This document shows positions 26,302 through 33,842 of a stretch of DNA of 64,000 bases, piece by piece. The notes beneath the pieces are model-generated. The model did no database searches, was not told the origin of the DNA, and worked only from the letters and a program-made list of their open reading frames with translations. How positions within the stretch are numbered: position 1 is the stretch's first letter; every line of letters starts with the position of its first letter. The DNA comes from Chloroflexota bacterium (lineage in GTDB: Bacteria > Chloroflexota > Limnocylindria > Limnocylindrales > CSP1-4): the NCBI GenBank assembly GCA_015478725.1, contig JADMIG010000001.1:284748-348747 (forward strand), in the 5' to 3' direction. Both the position numbers and the translations under genes were made by a program.

Positions 26302-26444
26302 GCGAGGGGTGATCAGGACGCGGGTGGCGAGACGGGCGCGAACTGCCAGCCTCCGGGCAGACTCTGGCGTGCTCGCGACATCGGGAGGGCAGGTTGGGGG
26401 AGCCTCAATAGCGCGCAGCGTTTCAGAGCACGAAAGGCGGAGAC

Positions 26445-26771
26445 ATGGCGCACGAAGAGTCGGTCCGTCTTGGGGAGTGGGTTCGCGACCACCGAGTGGG
26501 GAAGAACCTGACTCAGGGTGATTTGGCAGTCAAGCTTGAAGCTGGAATCCGCTTCAGCAGAAGCCAGCCATGGTTCAGCCAGTTGGAGAACGCCCAGGCC
26601 GCACCCTCCAAGCTCGAGTTGGTCCTCATCGCCGTGGCCATCGACGCTGACCCTGTTGAAGCTCTCGAGCTCGGCGGCTTCCTGACGACGCCAGCGTGGG
26701 CTCGGCGCCTCGAACGCAAGGTCGACGAGATGCTCGTCGCGACGAAGACGGCCGCTCGCACGATGGGGTAG
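26445..26771 (+). CDS. XRE-family transcriptional regulator
   Basis: A 108-residue protein with an XRE/Cro-type helix-turn-helix at about residues 8-65 (LTQGDLAVKLE, QPWFSQLENAQ) and a helical C-terminal tail. GGCGGAG precedes the ATG. It lies 143 bases after the PLD-helicase gene on the same strand and is the natural candidate for regulator of the methyltransferase/helicase genes, in the way that controller proteins govern restriction-modification loci. Its DNA target is not identifiable. Confidence 0.75.
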   Translation: MAHEESVRLGEWVRDHRVGKNLTQGDLAVKLEAGIRFSRSQPWFSQLENAQAAPSKLELVLIAVAIDADPVEALELGGFLTTPAWARRLERKVDEMLVATKTAARTMG

Positions 26772-27012
26772 GTGACGAAGGCCCCTGCTATTGATTGATG
26801 ACGCGCTCGCCATTCGCTCGAAGCGCGACGGCGCTGGGCCGTCGGAGGCAAAGAGGCAGAGAGTTGCAGCATTCTGTCGAGTGTCCGAAGGCCTGCCTCG
26901 TGGAGCCCGCGTCGCTTGCGCGGCGCACATTCCGCACCGACACGATGGTTTCATGGTGTGGGGCCCAGCGCGGCACCAGGTAGCCTCGAACGCCGGCTGC
27001 GCTCCGGGCTTT

Positions 27013-27369
27013 TTAGGCGCGGATGGGGTCCGCCCCGAAGTCGGGGCGGGTGAGCCGACCTGATGCCGGTGCCGGCCCAGAAAGGACCGGTCGCCAGTCG
27101 TCGACTCGCTCCCGATACCGTCGCTCGAAGTCGGCCCGTTCGTCGTCGGTCAGGTCAGCGGCGATGAGGAGGTCGAGGAGGTTCCGGTCAAGGTCGGCGG
27201 CCTCGCCCATGAAGTCAGCCTCGGTCGTGACGTAGCCGTCGGAGGTGACCGAGAGGGCAGCGATCGGCGGCTCGGTCCACGACTCACCAAGGATGTAGGC
27301 GACGATCGCGGTCATCCTCCCGCTCATCGCGGTGAAGCGCTCAGGCGCGAGCTTGTCGGCGAGGGTCAC
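27013..27369 (-). CDS. Acidic hypothetical protein
   Basis: A 118-residue protein that I do not recognise. The sequence has ordinary protein character, with an N-terminal helical part, SVTSDGYVTTEADFMGEA, and an acidic helix (LLIAADLTDDERADFERRY). The GTG start at 27369 is supported by a TATCGT box ending 6 bases before it, the same leaderless arrangement as several other genes here. The size and composition are like small phage or mobile-element proteins. Confidence 0.55.
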   Translation of the reverse strand: MTLADKLAPERFTAMSGRMTAIVAYILGESWTEPPIAALSVTSDGYVTTEADFMGEAADLDRNLLDLLIAADLTDDERADFERRYRERVDDWRPVLSGPAPASGRLTRPDFGADPIRA

Positions 27370-27527
27370 CGCTCGACGATACCAAGTCCGGCGATCATCG
27401 GATCGGCGTCGACGGTCGTCGGATCGTCCGTTCGAGGCCGTCCAGGAGAGGAGGACCGTCTTGGCCGCACTCCCGGCAGCGGAAGGCGCCGGCCCCTCGC
27501 TTCTGGTTCTCGCGCATCCTTGATGTC

Positions 27528-28583
27528 ATGACCAAGCCGGACCGTCCCGAGAACCAGCACTACATCCCGCAGTTCGTTCTGCGGCTGTTCGGCCATGGTC
27601 CCGGACAGGGCCTCGTGTGGCGCTACGACAAGACGACTGACCGCATCACCGTCGGCTCGGTCCGCAAGTCCGCCGTGGCCCCCGACTACTACGCCATCAA
27701 CCACCCGGCCCGCGGCCGCGATGTGGAACTCGAGCGGGTCTTCGGTCTCCACGAGAGCCGGATTGCACCGCTCATCAAGCAGCTCGCCAGGCTCGAACCC
27801 GAGGTCCATGAGCTGGCGCGCGATGCCCGTGACGCCATTGCCGGGCATCTCGCCCTCCAATATGCGCGGGTGCCCGCCACGCGGGATCAGACCTGGGCCA
27901 TGGCCGCCGTGACGGTTGCCGCTGAGACCGACATGCTGCTGCGCCATCCCGAGCACTACCGCGCACGCTCGCGCGCGGTCGGCGCGACCGACACGGACGA
28001 GGACCTCGAGCGACAGCGGCTCGCGATGCTCGCGGATTACGAGGCCCGACGGCTTGTCATCGAGCCACCGCCCGAGGCCGGTCTCGCCGCCTTGGGGGTG
28101 GCTGTCGATGGCATCCGGCCGATCCTCGCCGGCATGCGCTGGGATATCTACCGGCGAGGGCGCTTTCCGTACTTCGTTCTCGGGGACCAGCCGGTCACCA
28201 TTTCCCCGCCAAAGGACCTCCCAGGTTATCGCGCGGCTGGCTTCGCCACCCCAGGCGTCGAGATCTTCGCTCCGCTCAGCCCGGACGCCCTGCTCGTCGC
28301 GACGCACGAACCTCACGATGGCCGTCTCCGCGTCTTTGCACCGGACGACCGGCCGGTCACCCCGTCGCTCAAACACGACTGGAGTCTGCCCGCCAACATC
28401 CTCGCCGTCCTGTCCGCCACTCGCTATGTGTTCGGCCGTAGCCAAGGCGATCTCGAGGCCGTGCGGCTCGCGATTGATCCAACCCTCCGCGGGCAGAGCC
28501 CGAAGATCCGGGTGACAGGCATGCCGAAGGAGTGGGTTCGCTACCTGCCGGAAGGGTTCGACGTGGAGTCGGTCGAACCGTAG
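27528..28583 (+). CDS. DUF4238 family protein
   Basis: A 351-residue protein opening with the family hallmark QHYIPQFVLRLF at residues 10-21, followed by a WRYDK segment and, around residue 210, FVLGDQPVTISPP, both typical of DUF4238. Members are common on mobile and defence-rich regions, but the biochemical role is unknown. A CATCCT box ends 7 bases before the ATG. It stands alone between a leftward small gene and a leftward methylase gene. Confidence 0.8.
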   Translation: MTKPDRPENQHYIPQFVLRLFGHGPGQGLVWRYDKTTDRITVGSVRKSAVAPDYYAINHPARGRDVELERVFGLHESRIAPLIKQLARLEPEVHELARDARDAIAGHLALQYARVPATRDQTWAMAAVTVAAETDMLLRHPEHYRARSRAVGATDTDEDLERQRLAMLADYEARRLVIEPPPEAGLAALGVAVDGIRPILAGMRWDIYRRGRFPYFVLGDQPVTISPPKDLPGYRAAGFATPGVEIFAPLSPDALLVATHEPHDGRLRVFAPDDRPVTPSLKHDWSLPANILAVLSATRYVFGRSQGDLEAVRLAIDPTLRGQSPKIRVTGMPKEWVRYLPEGFDVESVEP

Positions 28584-28639
28584 CGGCACACCCTTGCGGT
28601 CGCTCACCCTCGTCACGATCCACGGTCATCGTGCCGGCC

Positions 28640-29884
28640 TCAGCCATCGATCCGCTCCGCCGTCTCGCCGGTGAACGCCTCCCAGCGCTCGAGCGCGACC
28701 TGGACGTAGCGCGGCTCGATCTCCATGGCGGCGCAACGCCGGCCAAGCATCTCGGCGGCGATGAGGCTCGTCCCCGAGCCGAGGAACGGGTCGTAGCAGA
28801 GGTCGCCCGGGACGGTGTGCCATTCCATCGGCCGGCGGAAGACCTCGACCGGCTTCTGCGTCGGATGGATGCCGTCCGACTCCCCGACCTGATCGATCTG
28901 CCAGACTGTCGTCGCATTGGCCGGCGGCCGCCGCTTCGGCTGATGCCCGGTGAGCCAGCCGTACGCGCAGACCTCGTGCTGCCACATGAAGTGGCTCCGG
29001 GTGAGGATCGAGCGGGCCTTGACCCACACGAGCGGCTGGTGGAACAGGAGGCCGCACTCCTCCCACGCCGCGACGACGAGCTGGCGCCGAAGGTCGGCGT
29101 GCCACTGGTAGATCGGCGCATCGGCCGCCAGGTGCGGCAGGGCCGCCCGGATGAACGAGGCGAAGAAGGCCACCGACGCGGCCGGATCCCGATAGTCGTC
29201 CCAGTGCTTGTTCGCGGCCGGTCCCTTGTTCGTCCAGGACTGCGGGTGGTTGTCGGCCCGGTAGTCCATGAGGTAGGGCGGGTCGGTCGCCATGAGGACG
29301 GCGGTCTCGCCGGCGAACAGGCGCGCCACGTCGTCGGCGCTCGTCGCGTCGCCGCACAACAGACGGTGGTCGCCGAGCGCCCACAGGTCGCCGGGCTTGA
29401 CGTACGACTCCTCGGGCACGTCCGGCACGTCGTCGGGATCGACGAGCCCGGCCCGCGGCGGCCGCATGCTGTCGAGGAGGGCCGCCAGACCGGCATCGGT
29501 GACGGTGACCCCCGCGAGGAGCGCCGCGAGCCTCGCTCCGTCGCGGTCGGCCATCGCCCCGATCGGATCGAGCGACGCCAGGACGAGCGCCTCCTCCTCC
29601 GGGCTGAGGTCGACGTACAGCACCGGCACCGTCGGCTCGCCGCGGGAAAGGGCCTCCTCGATGCGGGCATGGCCGTCGACGACGAAGCCGGTCCGCTGGT
29701 TGACGATGCACTGCTGGACCCAGCCGACCGTGTCGAGCGAACCGCGGAGGGCGTTCCGCTGGGCGGCCGGATGGGTCCGCCAGTTCGCCGGGTTGGCGAC
29801 GAGCTGGTCGGGCGCCTCCTCGCCGGTGCCGACGATCCGGTTGCGCCAGGCGGAAGGCGCGGCGGCGGCGGCCTTCGCGCTCAT
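28640..29884 (-). CDS. ParB-like nuclease / DNA methylase fusion (phage type)
   Basis: A 414-residue protein. Residues about 20-110 form a ParB/Sulfiredoxin-like domain (VANPANWRTHP, GWVQQCIVNQRTGFVVDGHA). Residues about 155-405 form a beta-class N4/N6 DNA methyltransferase with catalytic DPPY (TDPPYLMDY) and, near the C-terminus, AdoMet motif DPFLGSGTSLIAAE. Such fusions are common in phages and protect element DNA from host restriction. The ATG at 29884 has GAGG 8 bases upstream; the in-frame ATG at 29899 is an alternative. It is transcribed leftward, away from the small phage-like genes at 30082-30810. Confidence 0.85.
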   Translation of the reverse strand: MSAKAAAAAPSAWRNRIVGTGEEAPDQLVANPANWRTHPAAQRNALRGSLDTVGWVQQCIVNQRTGFVVDGHARIEEALSRGEPTVPVLYVDLSPEEEALVLASLDPIGAMADRDGARLAALLAGVTVTDAGLAALLDSMRPPRAGLVDPDDVPDVPEESYVKPGDLWALGDHRLLCGDATSADDVARLFAGETAVLMATDPPYLMDYRADNHPQSWTNKGPAANKHWDDYRDPAASVAFFASFIRAALPHLAADAPIYQWHADLRRQLVVAAWEECGLLFHQPLVWVKARSILTRSHFMWQHEVCAYGWLTGHQPKRRPPANATTVWQIDQVGESDGIHPTQKPVEVFRRPMEWHTVPGDLCYDPFLGSGTSLIAAEMLGRRCAAMEIEPRYVQVALERWEAFTGETAERIDG

Positions 29885-30005
29885 GCGGCGACCTCGCATC
29901 TTCGGCCTTGACTTCCATGCTCGGCGGAGTGAGTGATGGTCATGCCGATACGGAGGCGGCAGGAAGGGAACGACCCACGGTCAAGTACCGACCTCGACCC
30001 CGCTT

Positions 30006-30055
30006 GGCGGGAAGCTCCCGCCTCCGGTCGGCACCTAGCCGGTCGCCAGACCGGC
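30006..30055 (+). promoter_or_regulatory. Two tandem hairpins in the leader of the small phage-like operon
   Basis: GGCGGGA-AGC-TCCCGCC (30006-30022) and GCCGGTC-GCCA-GACCGGC (30038-30055) each form a perfect seven-pair stem. They lie 27-76 bases before the start of the gene at 30082 and could shape the 5' leader or act as protein-binding sites. Confidence 0.4.
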
Positions 30056-30081
30056 GGCCACGAACGAAAGGGAGAACCGAC

Positions 30082-30324
30082 ATCACGAGCACCAGAGGCA
30101 GAGCCGCTCTTGACGCCTACATGGCGCTCCGGGCCGACGCGCTCGCCCTGCTCGCCCGCATCACCGAGGCGCTCGAGAACCACGACGACGCACCGGCGGG
30201 CGACGACCTGCACTGGGGCCACGTCGGAGACATGGCCCTGACCCGCCACGAGCTGCAGATCATCTCCGACCGCCTCTTCGCCGAGGGCGAGTACGCCCCC
30301 GAGAACCCGATCGAGAAGGAGTAG
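30082..30324 (+). CDS. Small phage-like protein, probable ATC start
   Basis: An 80-residue acidic protein reading (M)TSTRGRAALDAYMALRAD from an ATC codon at 30082. AAAGGGAG ends 7 bases before this codon, a strong ribosome binding site with no ATG, GTG or TTG at the right distance. The first in-frame ATG (30121) has no such site. Either a rare ATC start is used or an ATG was lost by point mutation. The protein (LARITEALENHDDAP, HWGHVGDMALTRHELQ) is of a small helical kind common in actinophages. The next gene starts 3 bases after its stop. Confidence 0.5.
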   Translation: MTSTRGRAALDAYMALRADALALLARITEALENHDDAPAGDDLHWGHVGDMALTRHELQIISDRLFAEGEYAPENPIEKE

Positions 30325-30327
30325 ATC

Positions 30328-30810
30328 ATGACGACCGAGACCACCAGCATGGCCACCCGCACCTGCATCGGATCGAAGACCTTCGGGATCGAGAGCCACG
30401 AGGCGGCGATCGAGGACTTCCCGGTCCAGCCCTCCCGGCGCGACGGCCTCGGGACCATGTGTCGGCCGCACTGGACCGAGTACACCCGGGCGCTTCGCCG
30501 CGCGGCGGTCGCGAAGGGCCCTCAGGCCGACGAGTTCCAAGCGGCGGTGGATGAGACGAGCCGGATCGTGCAACGGGACGCCCGGAGGGCCAAGGCGGCG
30601 CGGGTCGCGCCGGAGCCGGCCCGGCCAGCCAGCGAGTCCGCGGCCGTCAAGAGTCGGCGGGCGAAGCTCGAGGCCGAGCTCGCCGCCGCGGGCGGTGCCG
30701 GGACCGAGGCCGGTCAGCAGATCCTCGAGGACGCGGACGTCGCGAGGGCCTCCGGACTGCTGCTGGCGATGTCTGAACCCCTCACCGTCGAGGAGACGAG
30801 CATCGCGTAG
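30328..30810 (+). CDS. Phage-like hypothetical protein
   Basis: A 160-residue protein with AAGGAG 6 bases before its ATG. It has an N-terminal segment with CIGSKTFGIESHEA and MCRPHWTEYTRALRR, where spaced Cys and His could bind a metal, and a long charged helix (RRAKLEAELAAAGG). I do not recognise the family. It follows the preceding small gene by 3 bases and is closed by a strong terminator, so the two form a complete transcription unit. Confidence 0.55.
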   Translation: MTTETTSMATRTCIGSKTFGIESHEAAIEDFPVQPSRRDGLGTMCRPHWTEYTRALRRAAVAKGPQADEFQAAVDETSRIVQRDARRAKAARVAPEPARPASESAAVKSRRAKLEAELAAAGGAGTEAGQQILEDADVARASGLLLAMSEPLTVEETSIA

Positions 30811-30831
30811 ACCACCCCGCCGCCGACCCTC

Positions 30832-30862
30832 GGGCCCCGGGCGCACGCCCGGGGCCCTTCTT
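30832..30862 (+). terminator. Rho-independent terminator
   Basis: GGGCCCCGGGCG and CGCCCGGGGCCC form a near-perfect 10-12 pair stem with a tiny loop, followed by TTCTTC, 22 bases after the gene ending at 30810. Confidence 0.8.
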
Positions 30863-30941
30863 CGTGCGGTGGCGCGGGTGGCCAACATCGTCGTCATCGC
30901 GGCACGTGGGCCAACCGTGGCGGGCGTGGGCGAAGGTGCCC

Positions 30942-31439
30942 TCATCGGGCCCTCCTCCTCGAGCGGATCGGGGTGAGGAGCCGCAGCATCGGATCGTCCT
31001 CCGGGACCGCCGGCCGGACGTTGCTGAACGCCGAGACCGACGAGGGCGTGAGGCCGAGCTCGCGGGCGTACAGCCGGATCGTATCGGCCTCGGCATGGAC
31101 GATCGCGAGGAGCGGGTTGCGCACGAGCTCCTGGCCGCGACTCCCCCGGATGAGGAGGCCGCTTCCCGAGAGGAGCGTGACGGCCGCCTTGTGACGGACG
31201 ACCGCCTCGACGTACACCTCCAGGATGTCGGTGTGGGCGGCGAGGATGATCCCGGGCGCCTGCTCGCGCAGGGTCCGCTCCCAGACGGCCCTCGCCGCCG
31301 GGGAGAGGTCGGCGGGTAGCTCCGGGGGGTGCGGCGCCGGCTGGGCCGGGTTCGGGTTGGTCCGCTCGGGATGGTGGGCGGCCGAGCCGTTGAGCATCTT
31401 GAGGGCGAGCGGCTTGGGAGCCGGACCGCGGGCGCCCAT
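30942..31439 (-). CDS. Phage terminase small subunit, P27 family (second copy)
   Basis: A 165-residue protein starting MGARGPAPKPLALKMLNG, the hallmark of P27 small terminases. The core (ARAVWERTL, RLYARELGLTPSSVSAF) aligns along its length with the copy at 1077-1580. The ATG at 31439 overlaps an upstream stop as TGATG, like the HNH-to-terminase arrangement of the first copy. Again no large terminase follows. Two divergent small terminases in one element suggest two acquired packaging modules, or a role other than packaging. Confidence 0.8.
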   Translation of the reverse strand: MGARGPAPKPLALKMLNGSAAHHPERTNPNPAQPAPHPPELPADLSPAARAVWERTLREQAPGIILAAHTDILEVYVEAVVRHKAAVTLLSGSGLLIRGSRGQELVRNPLLAIVHAEADTIRLYARELGLTPSSVSAFSNVRPAVPEDDPMLRLLTPIRSRRRAR

Positions 31440-31650
31440 CAGCGGCCCTCCCCGTCCGTGACGGAAAAGGCGAAACCTGGGGACGCGTGAGAGGCCCTGA
31501 GACCGCGGTACACAACGAGGTCGCTTTTCCCTTTGTTGCCCAGATCGATCATCCCGACTTCCGCCGCTGCTCGATCGAGACAGGCTCGTGGTCGACGTCG
31601 GCCGCCCGGACGTGGGCACCGGCGGCAGGGAAGGGGAGGAGCGAATCGTT
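31439..31650 (-). pseudogene. Possible HNH endonuclease remnant before second small terminase
   Basis: Two frames read through this region contain parts that would join into an HNH motif: AADVDHEPVSIEQRRKSG ending in a stop, and then, one frame over, MIDLGNKGKSDLVVYRGLR, whose NKGKSD resembles the end of HNH cores. The second frame stops at TGATG, overlapping the terminase start. It mirrors the HNH remnant before the first small terminase. Assignment is tentative. Confidence 0.3.
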
Positions 31651-31679
31651 CCGCCCGCCCGGCGGCTACGATGGACGCC

Positions 31680-31865
31680 ATGAGGAGCTCGTCTCGGCCA
31701 TCGTCCGACACCGCGGAGCACCGCCGCGAGCTCAACCGACGGCTCAGGGCGGTATTCCTCGCCGGTGCCGAGGAGCAATCGCGACGAAACACCGGCCATG
31801 GGTTGACGGAGGACGAGTTGCGGCGGGTCACGCGGCGGTACCCGGGCGACCTGCCGGACAGGTAG
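31680..31865 (+). CDS. Small Arg/Glu-rich hypothetical protein
   Basis: A 61-residue protein starting MRSSSRPSSDTAEHRREL, mostly charged helix, with GLTEDELRRVTRRYPGDLPD at the C-terminus. The ATG at 31680 is preferred over 31671 because TACGAT ends 7 bases before it, the leaderless pattern of this genome. It is divergent from the second small terminase module. No family is recognised. Confidence 0.5.
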   Translation: MRSSSRPSSDTAEHRRELNRRLRAVFLAGAEEQSRRNTGHGLTEDELRRVTRRYPGDLPDR

Positions 31866-31911
31866 ACGGCCTGTGCGCTGCCGCCCCGACCATTGCTTCT
31901 ATCCAGGAAAA

Positions 31912-31999
31912 TCGGTCTCTTCGGACTCTTGGTCGGACTCTTCGGTCCCTTCGTCGGACTCTTGGAGAAACGTCCCATCGAAGAGTCCGAAGGGTCCGA
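31912..31999. repeat. Iteron-like repeat array (TCGGACTCTT units)
   Basis: Five direct copies of TCGG(A/T)C(T/C)CTT start at 31912, 31921, 31933, 31942 and 31954, with spacings of 9, 12, 9 and 12 (a 21-bp period, two helical turns). Two inverted copies, AAGAGTCCGA at 31981 and AAGGGTCCGA at 31990, follow 9 apart. The array sits between convergent genes next to the replication genes and resembles a plasmid or phage origin. Confidence 0.7.
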
Positions 32000-32013
32000 C
32001 AGCTGCACGGAGA

Positions 32014-33060
32014 TCACGGCCGGAACCTCCACAGCCAGGGACCGTCAAAGCCGTCCTTGATCGAGACGACCCTGGCCTGACTACGGGCTCGGGTCATGTT
32101 GTCCTTGGAGCTCGTGTCGATGCCGTCGGCCTCGAGCGCGCGATAGGCATCCGAGGCACGCATCGAGCCGCTGTTGAGCGCCACGAGCCGGCGGATCGCC
32201 TCTGCGAGCTGCGCCGTCTTCGAGACCTGCCCGGCGGCGTCGCGGGTCCGGCCGATGAGATCTTCCGCGTCGTGGTCGCTCTCGCCTTCCCAGGCGATCG
32301 TCGCCGCCTCGTATGGGCCATCGGCGACGATTCGGTAGGCGAGTGACGCAGGGCGCCGCGCGACGTTGAGCTTGACGGCCGCAAGGACGATCCGGTCGGC
32401 GTCATCCGGGTCACGGCCGACGGCCAGGACGCTGCGGGCCAGACCTGTGAAGCCGATCGAGCCGCCGCCACGATAGATCGCGTCGTCGCCGGCGCGTTTG
32501 TTGAGATGGCGGATCGCGACGACCGCGGCGTCGACCTGCTGCGCCATCGCGGCCAGCGGTTCGAGGGCACGCCGGACGCGGTGGTCGTCGTTGGTCCTGA
32601 CCTCGTCGCCAAGGTAGGCCACCAGCGGGTCGACGATGATCAGGCGTGCCTTGTTGGCCAGGCTGTACTGGCGGAGGCGCTCGACATCGTCGGGCAGGGT
32701 CAGATCACGGACCAGGCGAAACCGTGCGGGATCACCGCCGGCTCGCAGCACCCGCGGCACGATCGTGTCCTCGGGATCGTCCTCGATCGAGACGTAGATC
32801 GTCGTGAACGCATCGCCCAGCGGCTCGCCCGTCGGCGCGTTACCGCCGATGGAACCGCGGCACGCGAGATCGATGAGCAGCGTCGACTTGCCCAAGCCTG
32901 GGTCGCCGTCAAGGATCGTCAGCTTGCGCAGGGGCACGTAGCCGCGCCACAACCAGTCGACCCGACGAGGGTGGATCGTGGCCAGGTCGACGCCCGCGAG
33001 CGGCTCGGCATCGTATTCGGACTGCAATCCGGCGCGTTCGGCCGCACCCAACACCCTCAC
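32014..33060 (-). CDS. RepA-like AAA ATPase (AAA_25), replication helicase
   Basis: A 348-residue P-loop ATPase of the RepA/KaiC-like hexameric helicase group. Walker A is GDPGLGKST near residue 52, Walker B is LIIVDPL near 139, and the core VAIRHLNKRAG motif near 190 is typical of this class. The C-terminal 70 residues form a winged-helix-like tail. It overlaps the primase-polymerase gene by 4 bp. Together the two could open and prime an origin, which may be the repeat array just beyond its 3' end. This is a plasmid- or satellite-type replication module. Confidence 0.85.
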   Translation of the reverse strand: MRVLGAAERAGLQSEYDAEPLAGVDLATIHPRRVDWLWRGYVPLRKLTILDGDPGLGKSTLLIDLACRGSIGGNAPTGEPLGDAFTTIYVSIEDDPEDTIVPRVLRAGGDPARFRLVRDLTLPDDVERLRQYSLANKARLIIVDPLVAYLGDEVRTNDDHRVRRALEPLAAMAQQVDAAVVAIRHLNKRAGDDAIYRGGGSIGFTGLARSVLAVGRDPDDADRIVLAAVKLNVARRPASLAYRIVADGPYEAATIAWEGESDHDAEDLIGRTRDAAGQVSKTAQLAEAIRRLVALNSGSMRASDAYRALEADGIDTSSKDNMTRARSQARVVSIKDGFDGPWLWRFRP

Positions 33061-33842
33061 GACTGGCCGCCCCCCCTCGCCGAGCGCACAGTCGCGCCAA
33101 TCTCCGACTCCGTGAGCCCCGCAGCGAGTGCCGCCCGAGCCAACACCCGCCCGGCGAGACCTGACGGGACGCCTTCGTCGACTGCCCGGCGCACCGCCCA
33201 GTAGAGGAGGCTGTTGCGCCGACCTTCGCCTGCCGCCCGAACGGCGCCCACGAGTCGCGTGAGCGTGCGTTCGCCCTCCGCGACGCTGGCGATCCTCGCC
33301 GCCGGCCGCCGGGGCAGACCCGATGGTCGCTTCGCAAAGTCAACCAGCCAGGCGGGCACAGCCGCGACGGGCGCGTCGTCGGGCGGCACGCGCCAAACAT
33401 AGGCGCCGACGGTCACCGAGGGGCAGACGACGATGAAGCCGCCCACCGACTTGAACTCGCCGATGTGAACGCCGCGGAGGTAGAGATCGTGGCCACCGCC
33501 CAGACCAGTCGGTGCGGCCAGGATGTGGATCCCGCCGCGGCCCGTCCGCGCGATCGGGCTCAAGGGGAGGCTAAAGCCGCCCTCGCGCATGAACGTCCTG
33601 ATGGCGTCCAGGTGGTCGACTTCGATGTCGAAGGCGTCGAATGCCTCACCCGTGACGACGCCGATGTTCGGCCCCGGCTCGGACCGCCAGTACCGGCCGA
33701 TCTGTTCAGGGTCGGACGTCGCGTCCCGCTGCCAGCCCCGATACAGCGGCCGCTTGCCGCCCGGTACGACCGGGAACACGCGCCATCCGAGACGCCCGTA
33801 GACGAGCGCCCACTCCCGAGCGGTGGTCGGCTGCTCGCTCAC
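33057..33842 (-). CDS. Bifunctional DNA primase/polymerase (prim-pol)
   Basis: A 261-residue protein with the prim-pol N-terminal domain of plasmid and phage replication proteins: WRVFPVVPGGKRPLYRGW at 20-37, NIGVVTGEAFDAFDIEVDH with catalytic acidic residues around 58-76, and later GGIHILAAPTG and HIGEFKSVGGFIVVCPSV. It synthesises primers and extends them. The GTG start at 33842 overlaps an upstream stop as GTGA, so a further gene once preceded it. It is coupled to the AAA ATPase and lies at the extreme right end of the element. Confidence 0.85.
   Translation of the reverse strand: MSEQPTTAREWALVYGRLGWRVFPVVPGGKRPLYRGWQRDATSDPEQIGRYWRSEPGPNIGVVTGEAFDAFDIEVDHLDAIRTFMREGGFSLPLSPIARTGRGGIHILAAPTGLGGGHDLYLRGVHIGEFKSVGGFIVVCPSVTVGAYVWRVPPDDAPVAAVPAWLVDFAKRPSGLPRRPAARIASVAEGERTLTRLVGAVRAAGEGRRNSLLYWAVRRAVDEGVPSGLAGRVLARAALAAGLTESEIGATVRSARGGGQS

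Noticed and set aside
26791..27063. A 90-residue + strand ORF overlapping the end of the 27013-27369 minus gene
   Set aside because: It has no ribosome binding site or -10-like box, Cys/Arg-rich shadow composition, and conflicts with the better supported minus-strand gene.
29881..31515. A 544-residue minus-strand frame
   Set aside because: It covers a + strand operon with good ribosome binding sites and a terminator, and the second small terminase in another frame. No domain is visible and its composition is that of a shadow.
31912..31999. A short CRISPR array
   Set aside because: The repeat unit is about 10 bases with 9- and 12-base spacing and no unique spacers, and no cas genes are present. 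Iterons or an operator array fit better.
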